A stretch of DNA of 9,747 nt, taken from positions 1-9,747 of the forward strand of contig JAIFKN010000225.1 in NCBI GenBank assembly GCA_020049615.1, read 5' to 3'. Source of the DNA: a bacterium. Lineage in GTDB: Bacteria > Planctomycetota > UBA11346. Shown here piece after piece: positions 1 through 7,250 of the stretch. Positions within the stretch are counted from its first letter, which is position 1. Each line of letters begins with the position of its first letter. A model generated the notes under the pieces. That model did not search any database. It saw only the letters and a list, made by a program, of their open reading frames with translations, and was not told the origin of the DNA. Both the position numbers and the translations under genes were made by a program.

Positions 1-2742
1 CCCGACCAGGCCCAACGGGATGGTGGTCATGATCAGCAGCGGCTGGGTCAGCGATTTCAAGGGGATGGCGATGAGGGCGAAGATCACCGCCAGGGCGACG
101 AGGAAGCCGAGGAACAGGGCCTGGGTCTGGTCGCGGCGCTGCTCGTCCTCGCCGGACACCTTCCAGCGCAGGCCGGGCAGCTCGGCCTGCAGGCGCGGCA
201 GGGCCTCGGCGGCGAGCTGGTTGATGATCGCGGCGGCGTTGGCGCGCGTCGGATCGGCATCGGCGGTGATGTGCGCGGTGCGGCTGCGCTCGGCGCGGCG
301 GATGACAGCGTAGCCGACCGCGCGCTCGACCGTCGCCACCTCGGCGAGCGGGCGGACGCCGCCGCCAGGCAGGCTGATCGGCAGGGCGAGCAGGTCGGCG
401 CTGCCGGTGCGGGCGTTGCGCGGCAGCCGCACCATGATCGTCACCTCGTCGCGGCCGCGGGCGAAGCGGTCGACCTCGTCGCCGTACACCGCCCGGCGCA
501 CCTGCCGGCCGAGCTCGGCGGCGGTCAGGCCGAGGGATTCGCCGCGCGCGTCGGGCAGGATGCGCAGCTCGTCCTTGCCCGGGCGGAGATCGTCGGCGAT
601 GTCGATGACGCCCGGGAAGGTGGCCAGCTCGGTGGTGAGGCGGTCGGCGGCCTGGCGCAGCACGGCGAGATCGTCATGGGCCAGTTCGAGATCGATGTCC
701 TTGCCGGCGCGGCCGAGCTGGGCCGTGACGGTCAGCGAGACAGCGCCGGGGATCTCGCCGATCAGGGCGCGCCAGCGCTCGGCGAGGGTGGAGGAGCGGA
801 CCGGGCGGACCTCGGCCGGGGCCAGCTCGATCATCACCGTGGCGACGTTGCTGGCGGCGCGCGCGCCCCCGCCCGGACCGCCGGGGAACAGGGTGGTGCC
901 GACGCCGACGGCCAGGCGGGCGATCGTCCCGGGCTGCTCGCCATCCAGGCTGGCGGCGGCCGCCTCGGCCTGCCGCACCGCCCGTTCCAGCACCGGCAGG
1001 GTGCTGCCGCTGGGCATGGTGACGGTGGCGACGAGGAAGTCGGCCTCGACGCGCGGGAAGAAGGTCACCGGCAGGGTGCCGCGCACGGCCAGCGCGACGA
1101 CCAGCATGGTCACGGCGGCGAACGCGGCGGCGCTGGCCCAGCGCCAGCGCAGGCACACGCCCAGCACCGGGGCATAGAGCCGCCGTACGAACCAGGCCAG
1201 GCCGGCATCGACCCCGCCGCGCACCGCCGCCCACGGCCGCCACGAGGCGCTCGCCAAGTTGCGGTGCATGGCCAGGTGGCCGGGCAGCACCAGCATCGAC
1301 TCGGCCAGGCTGAACAGCAGCACCGGCACGACGATGGCCGGGATCATGTAGAAGACCTTGCCGAAGGTGCCGGGCAGGACGGCCATCGGCAGGAAGGCGG
1401 CGACCGTGGTCAGCACGCTGCACATCACCGGTATCAGCACGCCGTGCGTGCCACCAACCGCCGCGGCCAGGCCGCCCTCGCCGGTCTGGTGGCGGTGGTA
1501 GATCTCCTCGCTGACCACGATGGCGTCGTCGACGACGATGCCGAGGACGAGGATGAAGGCGAACAGGCTGACCATGTTCACCGAGACGCCGAGCACCGGC
1601 ATCAGCGCCAGGGCGCCGAGGAAGGACACCGGGATGCCCAGCGCCACCCAGAAGGCCAGGCGCAGGCCGAGGAACAGGGCCAGCACCACCGTCACCAGCA
1701 CCAGGCTCTGGATGCCGTTCTCCACCAGCAGGTCGAGGCGCTGCTGCAGCCACAGGCTGTTGTCCAGCCAGCGGTCGAGCGTGAGCCCCGGCGGCATCGA
1801 TCCGGCCTGTTCGGCCTGATAGCGTTTGACCGTCTCGGCGATGCGGAAGACGTTCTGCGTCCCGGTGCGGTAGACCTTGACCAGCACCGCCGGCCGGCCC
1901 TGGAAGCGCACCGCGGTGTCGATCTCGGCCAGCCCCTCGCGCACGGTGGCGACCTGGTCGAGGCGCACCAGGCGGCCATCGGGATGCGTCGCCACGGTCA
2001 GCGCCGCCAGTTCGAGTCCGCTGCGCGCCTGGGCCGGGATGCGCAGCAGCAGGTCGCCACGCTCGCCGCTCAGGCTGCCGCCGGCGAGATCGCGGCTGCG
2101 CGAGCGCAGGGCGGCGGCCACCGCGCCGTGGTCGAGGCCGTGCCGGATCAGGGCGTCGGCGTCGAGCTCGACCGCGATCTCGTAGGGTCGTGCCCCGGCC
2201 AGGCTGACCTGGCTGATGCCGGGCAGGCGCAGCAGGTCGTCGCGCACGCGCTCGGCAACGCGCTGGCGCACCACCGCATCGGCCTCGCCATGCACCGCCA
2301 GGCTGATCGCCTCGGCCCGCCGGCTGGCCAGCTCGATCACCGGCCGTTCGCTGTCGGCGGGCAGGTTGGCGATCGCACCCACCCGGGCGGCGACGTCGTC
2401 GTAGAGCCGGCGCGGGTCGAAGCCGGGCGACACCTCGATGGTCAGGGCGCCGGCGCCCTCGCTGGCGCTGGCGGTGATCGACTCGATGCCGACCAGATCG
2501 CTGATCGCCTCCTCGATCGGCAGGACCACCGCCTGCTCGACCGCGGACGGGGCGGCGCCGGGGTAGGGCACCGCGATCAGCACCTGGTCGGGGGCGATGT
2601 CGGGGAAGACCTCCAGCACCAGGCGGTCGCCGGCGACGGTGGCGATGCCGCCGAAGGAGATGAGTACGAAGAGGAGGTTGGCGGCGATCGGGTTGGTGGC
2701 GAACCAGCCGACCAGGCCGCGGCGCAGCCGCAGCGGGGTCAT
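1..2742 (-). CDS. RND-family efflux permease (AcrB-like), 3' end cut by the window edge
   Basis: Inner-membrane proton-driven pump subunit of a tripartite efflux system; the substrate cannot be told from sequence. The frame is open for 914 codons from the ATG at 2742 to the left edge without a stop; family members run to about 1,020-1,050 residues, so roughly the last 110-130 (end of TM9 to TM12) are missing. Visible: TM1 at about residues 17-37, then VFPDIAPDQV and VPYPGAAP at the start of the first periplasmic porter domain, TM2-TM6 at about 343-486, TM7 about 536-553, a second periplasmic domain about 560-870, and TM8 about 875-893. The motif GIVVDDAIVV (401-410) in TM4 holds the two proton-relay aspartates, D405 and D406 (AcrB D407/D408). 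The relay lysine of TM10 lies outside the window. The start overlaps the adaptor stop as ATGA with no clear Shine-Dalgarno site, suggesting translational coupling. Family assignment is firm; multidrug versus other substrate is open. Confidence 0.95.
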   Translation of the reverse strand, partial: MTPLRLRRGLVGWFATNPIAANLLFVLISFGGIATVAGDRLVLEVFPDIAPDQVLIAVPYPGAAPSAVEQAVVLPIEEAISDLVGIESITASASEGAGALTIEVSPGFDPRRLYDDVAARVGAIANLPADSERPVIELASRRAEAISLAVHGEADAVVRQRVAERVRDDLLRLPGISQVSLAGARPYEIAVELDADALIRHGLDHGAVAAALRSRSRDLAGGSLSGERGDLLLRIPAQARSGLELAALTVATHPDGRLVRLDQVATVREGLAEIDTAVRFQGRPAVLVKVYRTGTQNVFRIAETVKRYQAEQAGSMPPGLTLDRWLDNSLWLQQRLDLLVENGIQSLVLVTVVLALFLGLRLAFWVALGIPVSFLGALALMPVLGVSVNMVSLFAFILVLGIVVDDAIVVSEEIYHRHQTGEGGLAAAVGGTHGVLIPVMCSVLTTVAAFLPMAVLPGTFGKVFYMIPAIVVPVLLFSLAESMLVLPGHLAMHRNLASASWRPWAAVRGGVDAGLAWFVRRLYAPVLGVCLRWRWASAAAFAAVTMLVVALAVRGTLPVTFFPRVEADFLVATVTMPSGSTLPVLERAVRQAEAAAASLDGEQPGTIARLAVGVGTTLFPGGPGGGARAASNVATVMIELAPAEVRPVRSSTLAERWRALIGEIPGAVSLTVTAQLGRAGKDIDLELAHDDLAVLRQAADRLTTELATFPGVIDIADDLRPGKDELRILPDARGESLGLTAAELGRQVRRAVYGDEVDRFARGRDEVTIMVRLPRNARTGSADLLALPISLPGGGVRPLAEVATVERAVGYAVIRRAERSRTAHITADADPTRANAAAIINQLAAEALPRLQAELPGLRWKVSGEDEQRRDQTQALFLGFLVALAVIFALIAIPLKSLTQPLLIMTTIPLGLVG

Positions 2743-3752
2743 GGCGCGGCCGCGGCGACGCGCACCGCCATGCCCTCGGTGGCGACCTCCAGGCGCGTGA
2801 TCACGATGCGGGCCCCGTCAGCGAGTCCGGCGACCCACAGGCGGCCGGGGGCATGGCGCACCAGGCGCACGGCCTGGCCGACCAGCCGGCCCTCGGCGAC
2901 CGTCCACACCCGATCGCCAGGCAGCAAGGCGTGCTCGGGCAGCTCGACCGCCGGCGGCAGCGGCCTGCCGTCGAGGGTGACGGTGGCGAAGGCACCGGCG
3001 CGCCAGCGGCCGCCGCTGCCGCCGGTGACTGCGAACCAGGCGCGGAGGCTGCGCGTGCGCGGCTCCCGGTTCGGCGCCAGGCGGACCAGGGTGCCGTCGC
3101 GCCGCTCGCCGTCGCAGTCGATGACCGCCGGCGCCGGCAGGTCGGGCAGCAGCGCCAGGTCGGCCTCGTCGAGGTCGGCGACCAGCTCCAGCTCCGGGGT
3201 CACCAGGCGAACCAGGACCGTGCCCGGTGCTACCTGCTGGCCGAGGTCGACCGGGCGCTCGACCACCCAGCCGGCGGCTGGCGAGCGGATGACGGTGCGG
3301 GCGAGGTCGAGCTCGGCCTGGGCCAGGGTGGCACGTGCCGAGGCCAGGCGGGCCTCGATCGCCAGGGTGCGGTCCACCGAGGCCCTGGCCTCGGCGTCGG
3401 CGACGTCGGCCTTGGCGCGATCGACGGCCAAGCGGCGGTCGGCGGGATCGAGGCGCAGCAGTTCCTGCCCTTCGTCCACCGGCGCACCGGGACGCAGGCC
3501 ATCGGCGATCCACGCCACCAGGCCGGCGATCTGCGCCGAGGCGGCGGGCTGCCGCGGGGCGACCAGCGTGCCGCGGGCGCGCAGGCTTGCGGGCGGCGGG
3601 CTGTTGGCGGCGGTCAGCACCTCGATCAGCGGTGGCGGCAGGGGCGCGGTGAGGCGCTGGGGTGGCGGCTTGGTCCGCACCAGGACCAACGCCCCGGCCG
3701 CGGCGGCGCCGAGGATCACGACGACGAGCAGGATCTGCACCAGGACACGCAT
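2739..3752 (-). CDS. RND efflux periplasmic adaptor subunit (membrane fusion protein, HlyD/AcrA type)
   Basis: Predicted periplasmic adaptor linking the downstream RND permease to an outer-membrane channel; no channel gene is in the window. The product is 337 residues. It has one N-terminal membrane anchor (about 5-25, VLVQILLVVVILGAAAAGAL), a Pro-rich linker (28-54), a first half-lipoyl segment with PVDEGQELLRLD (91-102), an Ala/Arg-rich helical hairpin (about 104-153), the second lipoyl half IRSPAAGWV (155-163) with DLGQQVAPGTVL (169-180), then beta-barrel and membrane-proximal parts. This order is that of the family, and the length is at the short end of its range. The anchor shows no lipobox cysteine, so it is probably a transmembrane anchor rather than a lipoprotein. 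The ATG at 3752 lies 38 nt after the murQ stop with only a weak purine stretch before it; the hydrophobic anchor follows at once, which supports this start. The stop overlaps the permease start as ATGA. Confidence 0.92.
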   Translation of the reverse strand: MRVLVQILLVVVILGAAAAGALVLVRTKPPPQRLTAPLPPPLIEVLTAANSPPPASLRARGTLVAPRQPAASAQIAGLVAWIADGLRPGAPVDEGQELLRLDPADRRLAVDRAKADVADAEARASVDRTLAIEARLASARATLAQAELDLARTVIRSPAAGWVVERPVDLGQQVAPGTVLVRLVTPELELVADLDEADLALLPDLPAPAVIDCDGERRDGTLVRLAPNREPRTRSLRAWFAVTGGSGGRWRAGAFATVTLDGRPLPPAVELPEHALLPGDRVWTVAEGRLVGQAVRLVRHAPGRLWVAGLADGARIVITRLEVATEGMAVRVAAAAP

Positions 3753-3790
3753 GGCGGACCACGCTCGGTGCCGGGCGGGGCGGTCAATGC

Positions 3791-4693
3791 TCAGGGCAGG
3801 CGGTCGAGACGGCCGCCGGCGGCGGCCAGCGCGGTCTCGGCTGCGGCGCGGTCGCAGCCGAGGCGGTGCATCGCCACCGCTGTCTTGGCCGACCAGCCCG
3901 AGCGTTCCAGCAGGGTGGTGGCCTGGTCGCGCGAACCGCCGGTCAGGGCGACGACGATGCGGATGGCGCGGTCGCGCAGCTTCACGTTGCTCGCCTTGAC
4001 GTCGACCATGAGGTTGCCGTGCACCTTGCCGGCCAGGACCATCAGGGCGGTCGAGATGGTGTTCAGCGCCAGCTTGGTCGCGGTGCCGGCCTTGAGCCGG
4101 GTCGAGCCAGTCAGGACCTCGGGCCCGGTGGCGAGCAGGATGCGCCGGCACCCGGGCGGGGCGGGGACGTCGGCGCAGGTAAGGAGGGCGCAGATCAGGC
4201 TTGAGGCTTGAGGCTTGAGGCTTGAGGCCCACCGCAGCGCGCCTTGCACGTACGGCGTCGTCCCGCCCGCGGCGATGCCGATGACGGTGTCGTCGGCGGT
4301 CAGGGCGAGTCGCTCCAGGTCGGGGATGGCGCCCTGGGGATCGTCCTCGGCCCCTTCGCTGGGGATGCGCAGGCTGCGGTCGCCGCCGGCGATGATGCCG
4401 ATGAATCGGCCAGGCGGCTCGCAGAATGTCGGCGGGATCTCCGAGGCGTCGAGCACGCCGAGCCGTCCGCTGGTGCCGGCGCCGAGGTAGACGACGCGAC
4501 CGCCGCCCAGGAAGCCCGGCGCGGCGGCAGCGATCAACCCGGCGAGGTCGGCCTCGGCCGCGTCCATGGCGGTGAGGACGGCGCGGTTCTCCTGGTTGAA
4601 CAGGCGCACCAGTCCGGTCGCATCGAGGGTGTGCAGCTGCGCGCTGCGCGGATTGGCCCGTTCGGTGTCGATGTGGGAACGGTCGGGGATCAT
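3791..4693 (-). CDS. murQ: N-acetylmuramic acid 6-phosphate etherase
   Basis: Cytoplasmic lyase of the SIS (sugar isomerase) fold that cleaves the D-lactyl ether of MurNAc-6-phosphate, giving GlcNAc-6-phosphate and D-lactate, the step after AnmK in peptidoglycan recycling. The 300 residues match the family length. Hallmarks: GAGTSGRLGVLDASE (71-85) with E85 matching E. coli catalytic E83, EGAED (113-117) with E116 matching E114, AAGGTTPYV (141-149) where E. coli has an ASGRTPYV-type loop, TGSTRLKAGTATK (195-207) and GNLMVDVKASN (226-236). The ATG at 4693 overlaps the upstream stop as ATGA and has a GAGGG run just upstream; the N-terminal DTERANPRS fits the conserved family start. Odd feature: after the TPYV loop, residues 157-166 (SSLKPQASSL) come from a 7-bp tandem repeat and make this helix-strand loop about 4-5 residues longer than in E. 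coli. The reading frame is intact. Confidence 0.95.
   Translation of the reverse strand: MIPDRSHIDTERANPRSAQLHTLDATGLVRLFNQENRAVLTAMDAAEADLAGLIAAAAPGFLGGGRVVYLGAGTSGRLGVLDASEIPPTFCEPPGRFIGIIAGGDRSLRIPSEGAEDDPQGAIPDLERLALTADDTVIGIAAGGTTPYVQGALRWASSLKPQASSLICALLTCADVPAPPGCRRILLATGPEVLTGSTRLKAGTATKLALNTISTALMVLAGKVHGNLMVDVKASNVKLRDRAIRIVVALTGGSRDQATTLLERSGWSAKTAVAMHRLGCDRAAAETALAAAGGRLDRLP
4197..4228. repeat. Heptanucleotide tandem repeat (AGGCTTG)4 plus AGGC, inside murQ
   Basis: Four perfect head-to-tail copies of AGGCTTG on the plus strand are followed by a partial AGGC, 32 bp in all. On the coding strand it reads as CAAGCCT repeats and encodes about ten residues, SSLKPQASSL. Seven is not a multiple of three, so three units form one 21-nt, seven-residue period, and gain or loss of one or two units would shift the frame of murQ. 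The repeat lies between the conserved TPYV loop and the next core strand of the SIS domain. Heptanucleotide tandem repeats are known as dispersed elements in some bacterial genomes (the STRR repeats of cyanobacteria are an example); whether this is such a dispersed element here cannot be told from one copy. Confidence 0.95.
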
Positions 4694-6057
4694 GGAGCCC
4701 TCGCCTTGGCCGGCTTCTCCGGCGGCGGGATGAGGATGGCGTCGAGGTCGATCTCCAGCGACCAGCGGACGCCGCCGAAGGCCGAGGCGGGGGAGACTCC
4801 AGCTGGTCGGCCGATGGCGGTGGTGATGCGACCGGCAGGCATGATCGGCGGTGCAGAGCCGGCCGGGTCGAAACCGATGCGGAAGCGGCTGTCCGACAAC
4901 CGTTCGTAGGCCACGGCCGGCTGATTGGCATCGATCGCAGCTGCAGGGGCGCCAGCCGGAATAACCGATGGCAGGTTACCATCGCGGAGACACGCCACGG
5001 CGAGCATGGCCGCGCAGCGCGCCAAGCGGTGGCGATAGGCTGCTTCCGTCGCGGTGATGCCGGATTCGGAGAGATTCGGCAGGATCACCGGACTGATCAC
5101 GCCCGGGTAGCCGAATGGCATGGTCCGCAGGGTCGGCCGCGGCCGGTCGAGCAGAGCGGCTTCGGTCGCGGCGAGATAGCTGCTGCAGTAGGCGGCCTCA
5201 TGGCCCTGGGTCGGCCAGATGGCCGACGAACCCATCACATCGACGAAGAAGCTCCCGGAATATCCACGGAGGGTGCTGTACGAGAGGGACGTACGGCTGA
5301 GGGGCTCCTGGAAGATGCAGCGTTCGCCGGCGAAGCCGGCCGCGCACCTGGCGCGGTGCAGGGAAGGTTCGGCCGTCCAGGCCATCAGGCGCGAGTCTTG
5401 GAGACGGCCGCGCGTGGCCAGCCACAAGCAGGTCTGATCGCGGATCGCACGCGTGGCGATGCCAATCATCGCGTCGATCAGCGTTCCCGGATGGTCCATG
5501 GCGCCGACCAGATGGTCGAGGTTGTCGAGATGCGGCTCGGGATCGGCATCCAGGCAGGCTCGGATCGACCACCAGTTGGCCCAGGCGCGGCAGGCCAGCA
5601 GGGGCGGCAGAGGGGTCGCGACCGCCGTCGTCAGGTCGATGGCGCGCAGCTTGGCAGGATCGCGCTCGCACCAGCCGAAGAAGGAGAGTTCGACCGGACC
5701 CTCGGCCAGGATGGCGGCGAGGGCGGCCATGTCGGCGGTGCCGTCGCGCAGGGCCTGATCGCGCTTGGCGAGGTCCTTCGTCGGCGGTCGCTGCTCCTGC
5801 AGGTCGTTGAACGGCAGGGCATACGAGATGTTGTCACGCCAGCCGCCGCCGGCATCCATCAACCGGCGCAGGCGCCGCTGGCGGTCCTGGTCGACAGTCG
5901 GCCCTGCGACCACGAACTCCTCCATCGTGGTGTGGAAACCCATGCGTTTGAGTTCGGCCTGGGTCTCGGCGAAAGCGATGGTGCCGTGGATCCGCACGGC
6001 GATGGCGAGGCAGATCAGCAGCAGCAGGCCTGCGACCACCCACATCCACCACCGCAC
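4690..6057 (-). CDS. Membrane-anchored protein of unknown function, between anmK and murQ
   Basis: I do not recognise the family. The product is 455 residues: one N-terminal membrane helix (about 3-21, WWMWVVAGLLLLICLAIAV) preceded by a single Arg, so probably anchored with the rest in the periplasm, then a soluble, mostly alpha-helical region. The stretch at 33-61 (QAELKRMGFHTTMEEFVV, then PTVDQD) and the C-terminal part (about 339-400: a helix ending LRDGNLPS, then AYERLSDSRFRIGFDPAG) resemble the layout of anchored proteins common in Planctomycetota/Verrucomicrobiota, but this is a loose impression. No catalytic motif is evident. The start is set at the GTG at 6057 because a strong AGGAG lies 7 nt upstream and the membrane helix follows directly; a GTG at 6135 is in frame but would translate the hairpin at 6067-6130. 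The last bases overlap the murQ start as ATGA. Third codon positions look less GC-biased than in the neighbouring genes, suggesting weaker codon selection or different origin. Confidence 0.82.
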   Translation of the reverse strand: MRWWMWVVAGLLLLICLAIAVRIHGTIAFAETQAELKRMGFHTTMEEFVVAGPTVDQDRQRRLRRLMDAGGGWRDNISYALPFNDLQEQRPPTKDLAKRDQALRDGTADMAALAAILAEGPVELSFFGWCERDPAKLRAIDLTTAVATPLPPLLACRAWANWWSIRACLDADPEPHLDNLDHLVGAMDHPGTLIDAMIGIATRAIRDQTCLWLATRGRLQDSRLMAWTAEPSLHRARCAAGFAGERCIFQEPLSRTSLSYSTLRGYSGSFFVDVMGSSAIWPTQGHEAAYCSSYLAATEAALLDRPRPTLRTMPFGYPGVISPVILPNLSESGITATEAAYRHRLARCAAMLAVACLRDGNLPSVIPAGAPAAAIDANQPAVAYERLSDSRFRIGFDPAGSAPPIMPAGRITTAIGRPAGVSPASAFGGVRWSLEIDLDAILIPPPEKPAKARAP

Positions 6058-6064
6058 GCGGAAG

Positions 6065-6069
6065 CTCCT
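6065..6069 (-). promoter_or_regulatory. Ribosome binding site (AGGAG) of the unknown membrane protein
   Basis: AGGAG on the minus strand with a 7-nt spacer to the GTG at 6057 is among the best Shine-Dalgarno matches in the window and decides the start of the downstream gene. Its first three bases (6067-6069) belong to the foot of the long hairpin at 6067-6130, so folding of the transcript would partly hide the site. Confidence 0.7.
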
Positions 6070-6130
6070 GGGACCGACGAGCTCCAGCTCGTCGGGAAAA
6101 GCCGACGAGCTGGAGCTCGGCGTTCCCAGG
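6067..6130. repeat. Long inverted repeat / hairpin between anmK and the unknown gene
   Basis: Bases 6067-6095 pair with 6102-6130: 29-nt arms with two mismatches (6074/6123 and 6077/6120) around a 6-nt loop, GAAAAG on the plus strand. Each arm is also nearly self-palindromic: CCGACGAGCT, two bases, AGCTCGTCGG in the left arm, and a shortened form in the right arm, so cruciform or alternative two-hairpin folds are possible. It fills almost all of the gap between the anmK stop (6132) and the downstream GTG (6057). No T-run follows in the direction of transcription, so it does not look like an intrinsic terminator. A REP-like mobile palindrome or an mRNA stability/translation element are the likely readings. 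Confidence 0.9.
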
Positions 6131-6131
6131 T

Positions 6132-7250
6132 TCACGGCAGGCACCAGAGTCCCGCGATCGCCGTGCGCTCGGCCCCGGTGACCTGCGGCAGGGCGATGGC
6201 GAAGCGGTCCTGGCACAGCGCGCCGAGCACTGCCCAGCACATCGCCTCGCGGTAGGCGGATGGCACACCGAGGTCGTCGGAGAGCACCACCGGGCAGGCG
6301 GTGCGTGCGGTCAGCTCCAGCACCAGACGGCGGTTCCTGACCCCGCCGCCGGCGAGGATGAGGCGCTGCGCCCCGGCTGCGGCCTCGGCGATGATCGTGG
6401 CGACCGCGGCGCAGGCGCTGGCGGCGAGATCGGCCGGGGTGATGGCGCGGTTGCGCCCGACCCAGGCGCCGGCCTCGTCGCCGGTGCCGAGGCTGCGGCC
6501 AGCCTTGGCCTGGCGGCGGAGCAGGCCGGCGAGCTGGTGGGCGGCGCGTTCGTCGGGGTGGCCCGACATGGCGGCGTGGCCGTCGCGATCGTAGGGCGCA
6601 TCCAGCGCGGCGCGGGCGACCGCGTCGAGCACCTGGTTGCAGGCGCAGACGTCGCGGCCGGCGATACGGTCGATGTCCTGGCTGCCGGGCAGGCGGGTGA
6701 GGTTGCAGAAGCCGCCGAGGTTGGCGACGGCGCGGTCCTCGGAGCCATGGCGCAGCAGGATGAAGTCGGCCAGCGGAGTCAGCGGCGCTCCCTGACCGCC
6801 GTTGGCGAGGTCGGCGGCGCGCAGGTCGCAGACCACCGGCACGCCGAGGCCGTGCGCCAGCGGCGCCGGCTGGAACAGCTGCCACGAATCCGGCGGGGCA
6901 TGGAACACGGTCTGGCCGTGCACCGCCACCAGGTTCAGCTTGTGCTGCTCGTGCAGCGGGCGCAGGGCCTCGAGGTGCAGCAGGGCGAACTCGCGCTGCA
7001 GCCGGGCGATCTCGCCGGCCGGCATCGGCTCCTGGCCGGCGAGGCGGCGGAGCGGAGCGGCGAGCTTGCCCAGCGGCACGGTGCTGGACGCCTCCAGTGT
7101 CGCATGCAGGCGCAGACCGAAGTGGCGGATGCGCAGCACGGCGACGTCGAGGGCGTCGATCGAGGTGCCGGTCATGCAGCCGGCGACGATCCGCGCCGGG
7201 CGCGGATCGGGCAGCGCGGGTTCAGGGTGCCGGCGTCGCGGTTGGCGCAC
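6132..7250 (-). CDS. anmK: Anhydro-N-acetylmuramic acid kinase
   Basis: Cytoplasmic kinase of the hexokinase/Hsp70/actin ATPase fold. It opens the 1,6-anhydro ring of anhydro-MurNAc and phosphorylates it with ATP, giving MurNAc-6-phosphate, the substrate of MurQ encoded downstream. From the GTG at 7250 it is 372 residues, close to the E. coli protein (369). Motifs: GCMTGTSIDALD (24-35, N-terminal phosphate loop), HGQT (111-114), CDLRAADLANGGQGAPL (141-157, compare GDFRRRDIALGGQGAP in E. coli), NLGGFCNL (177-184) and GGGVRN (301-306). The block usually read as DTGPGN is DVCACN here (200-205); the aspartate corresponding to the catalytic base is kept as D200. The GTG start has AGGA at 7259-7262, 8 nt upstream; an ATG at 7259 (375 residues) is the alternative. 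Either start lies inside the 3' end of the EEP gene, because no usable start exists between its stop and the GCMTGTS loop. Confidence 0.94.
   Translation of the reverse strand: MRQPRRRHPEPALPDPRPARIVAGCMTGTSIDALDVAVLRIRHFGLRLHATLEASSTVPLGKLAAPLRRLAGQEPMPAGEIARLQREFALLHLEALRPLHEQHKLNLVAVHGQTVFHAPPDSWQLFQPAPLAHGLGVPVVCDLRAADLANGGQGAPLTPLADFILLRHGSEDRAVANLGGFCNLTRLPGSQDIDRIAGRDVCACNQVLDAVARAALDAPYDRDGHAAMSGHPDERAAHQLAGLLRRQAKAGRSLGTGDEAGAWVGRNRAITPADLAASACAAVATIIAEAAAGAQRLILAGGGVRNRRLVLELTARTACPVVLSDDLGVPSAYREAMCWAVLGALCQDRFAIALPQVTGAERTAIAGLWCLP

Noticed and set aside
271..3999. A 1,242-codon open frame on the plus strand
   Set aside because: It lies antisense to the RND permease and adaptor and past them into the end of murQ. 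Its product is low-complexity, rich in Gly, His, Gln, Arg and Ala with no recognisable domain, as expected when the opposite strand of a GC-rich gene is read. The minus strand carries clear family motifs over the whole stretch.
6067..6130. The long hairpin as a Rho-independent terminator of anmK
   Set aside because: The stem is strong, but in the direction of transcription it is followed by AGCTTCCGC and a start codon, with no run of T. It also lies before a gene with an excellent ribosome binding site.
6058..6135. N-terminal extension of the unknown protein to the GTG at 6135 (GTGA overlap with anmK)
   Set aside because: The extra 26 residues, including a run of serines, are a translation of the palindrome. 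The AGGAG placed 7 nt before the GTG at 6057 and the membrane helix starting there make 6057 the better start, though the longer form is not excluded.
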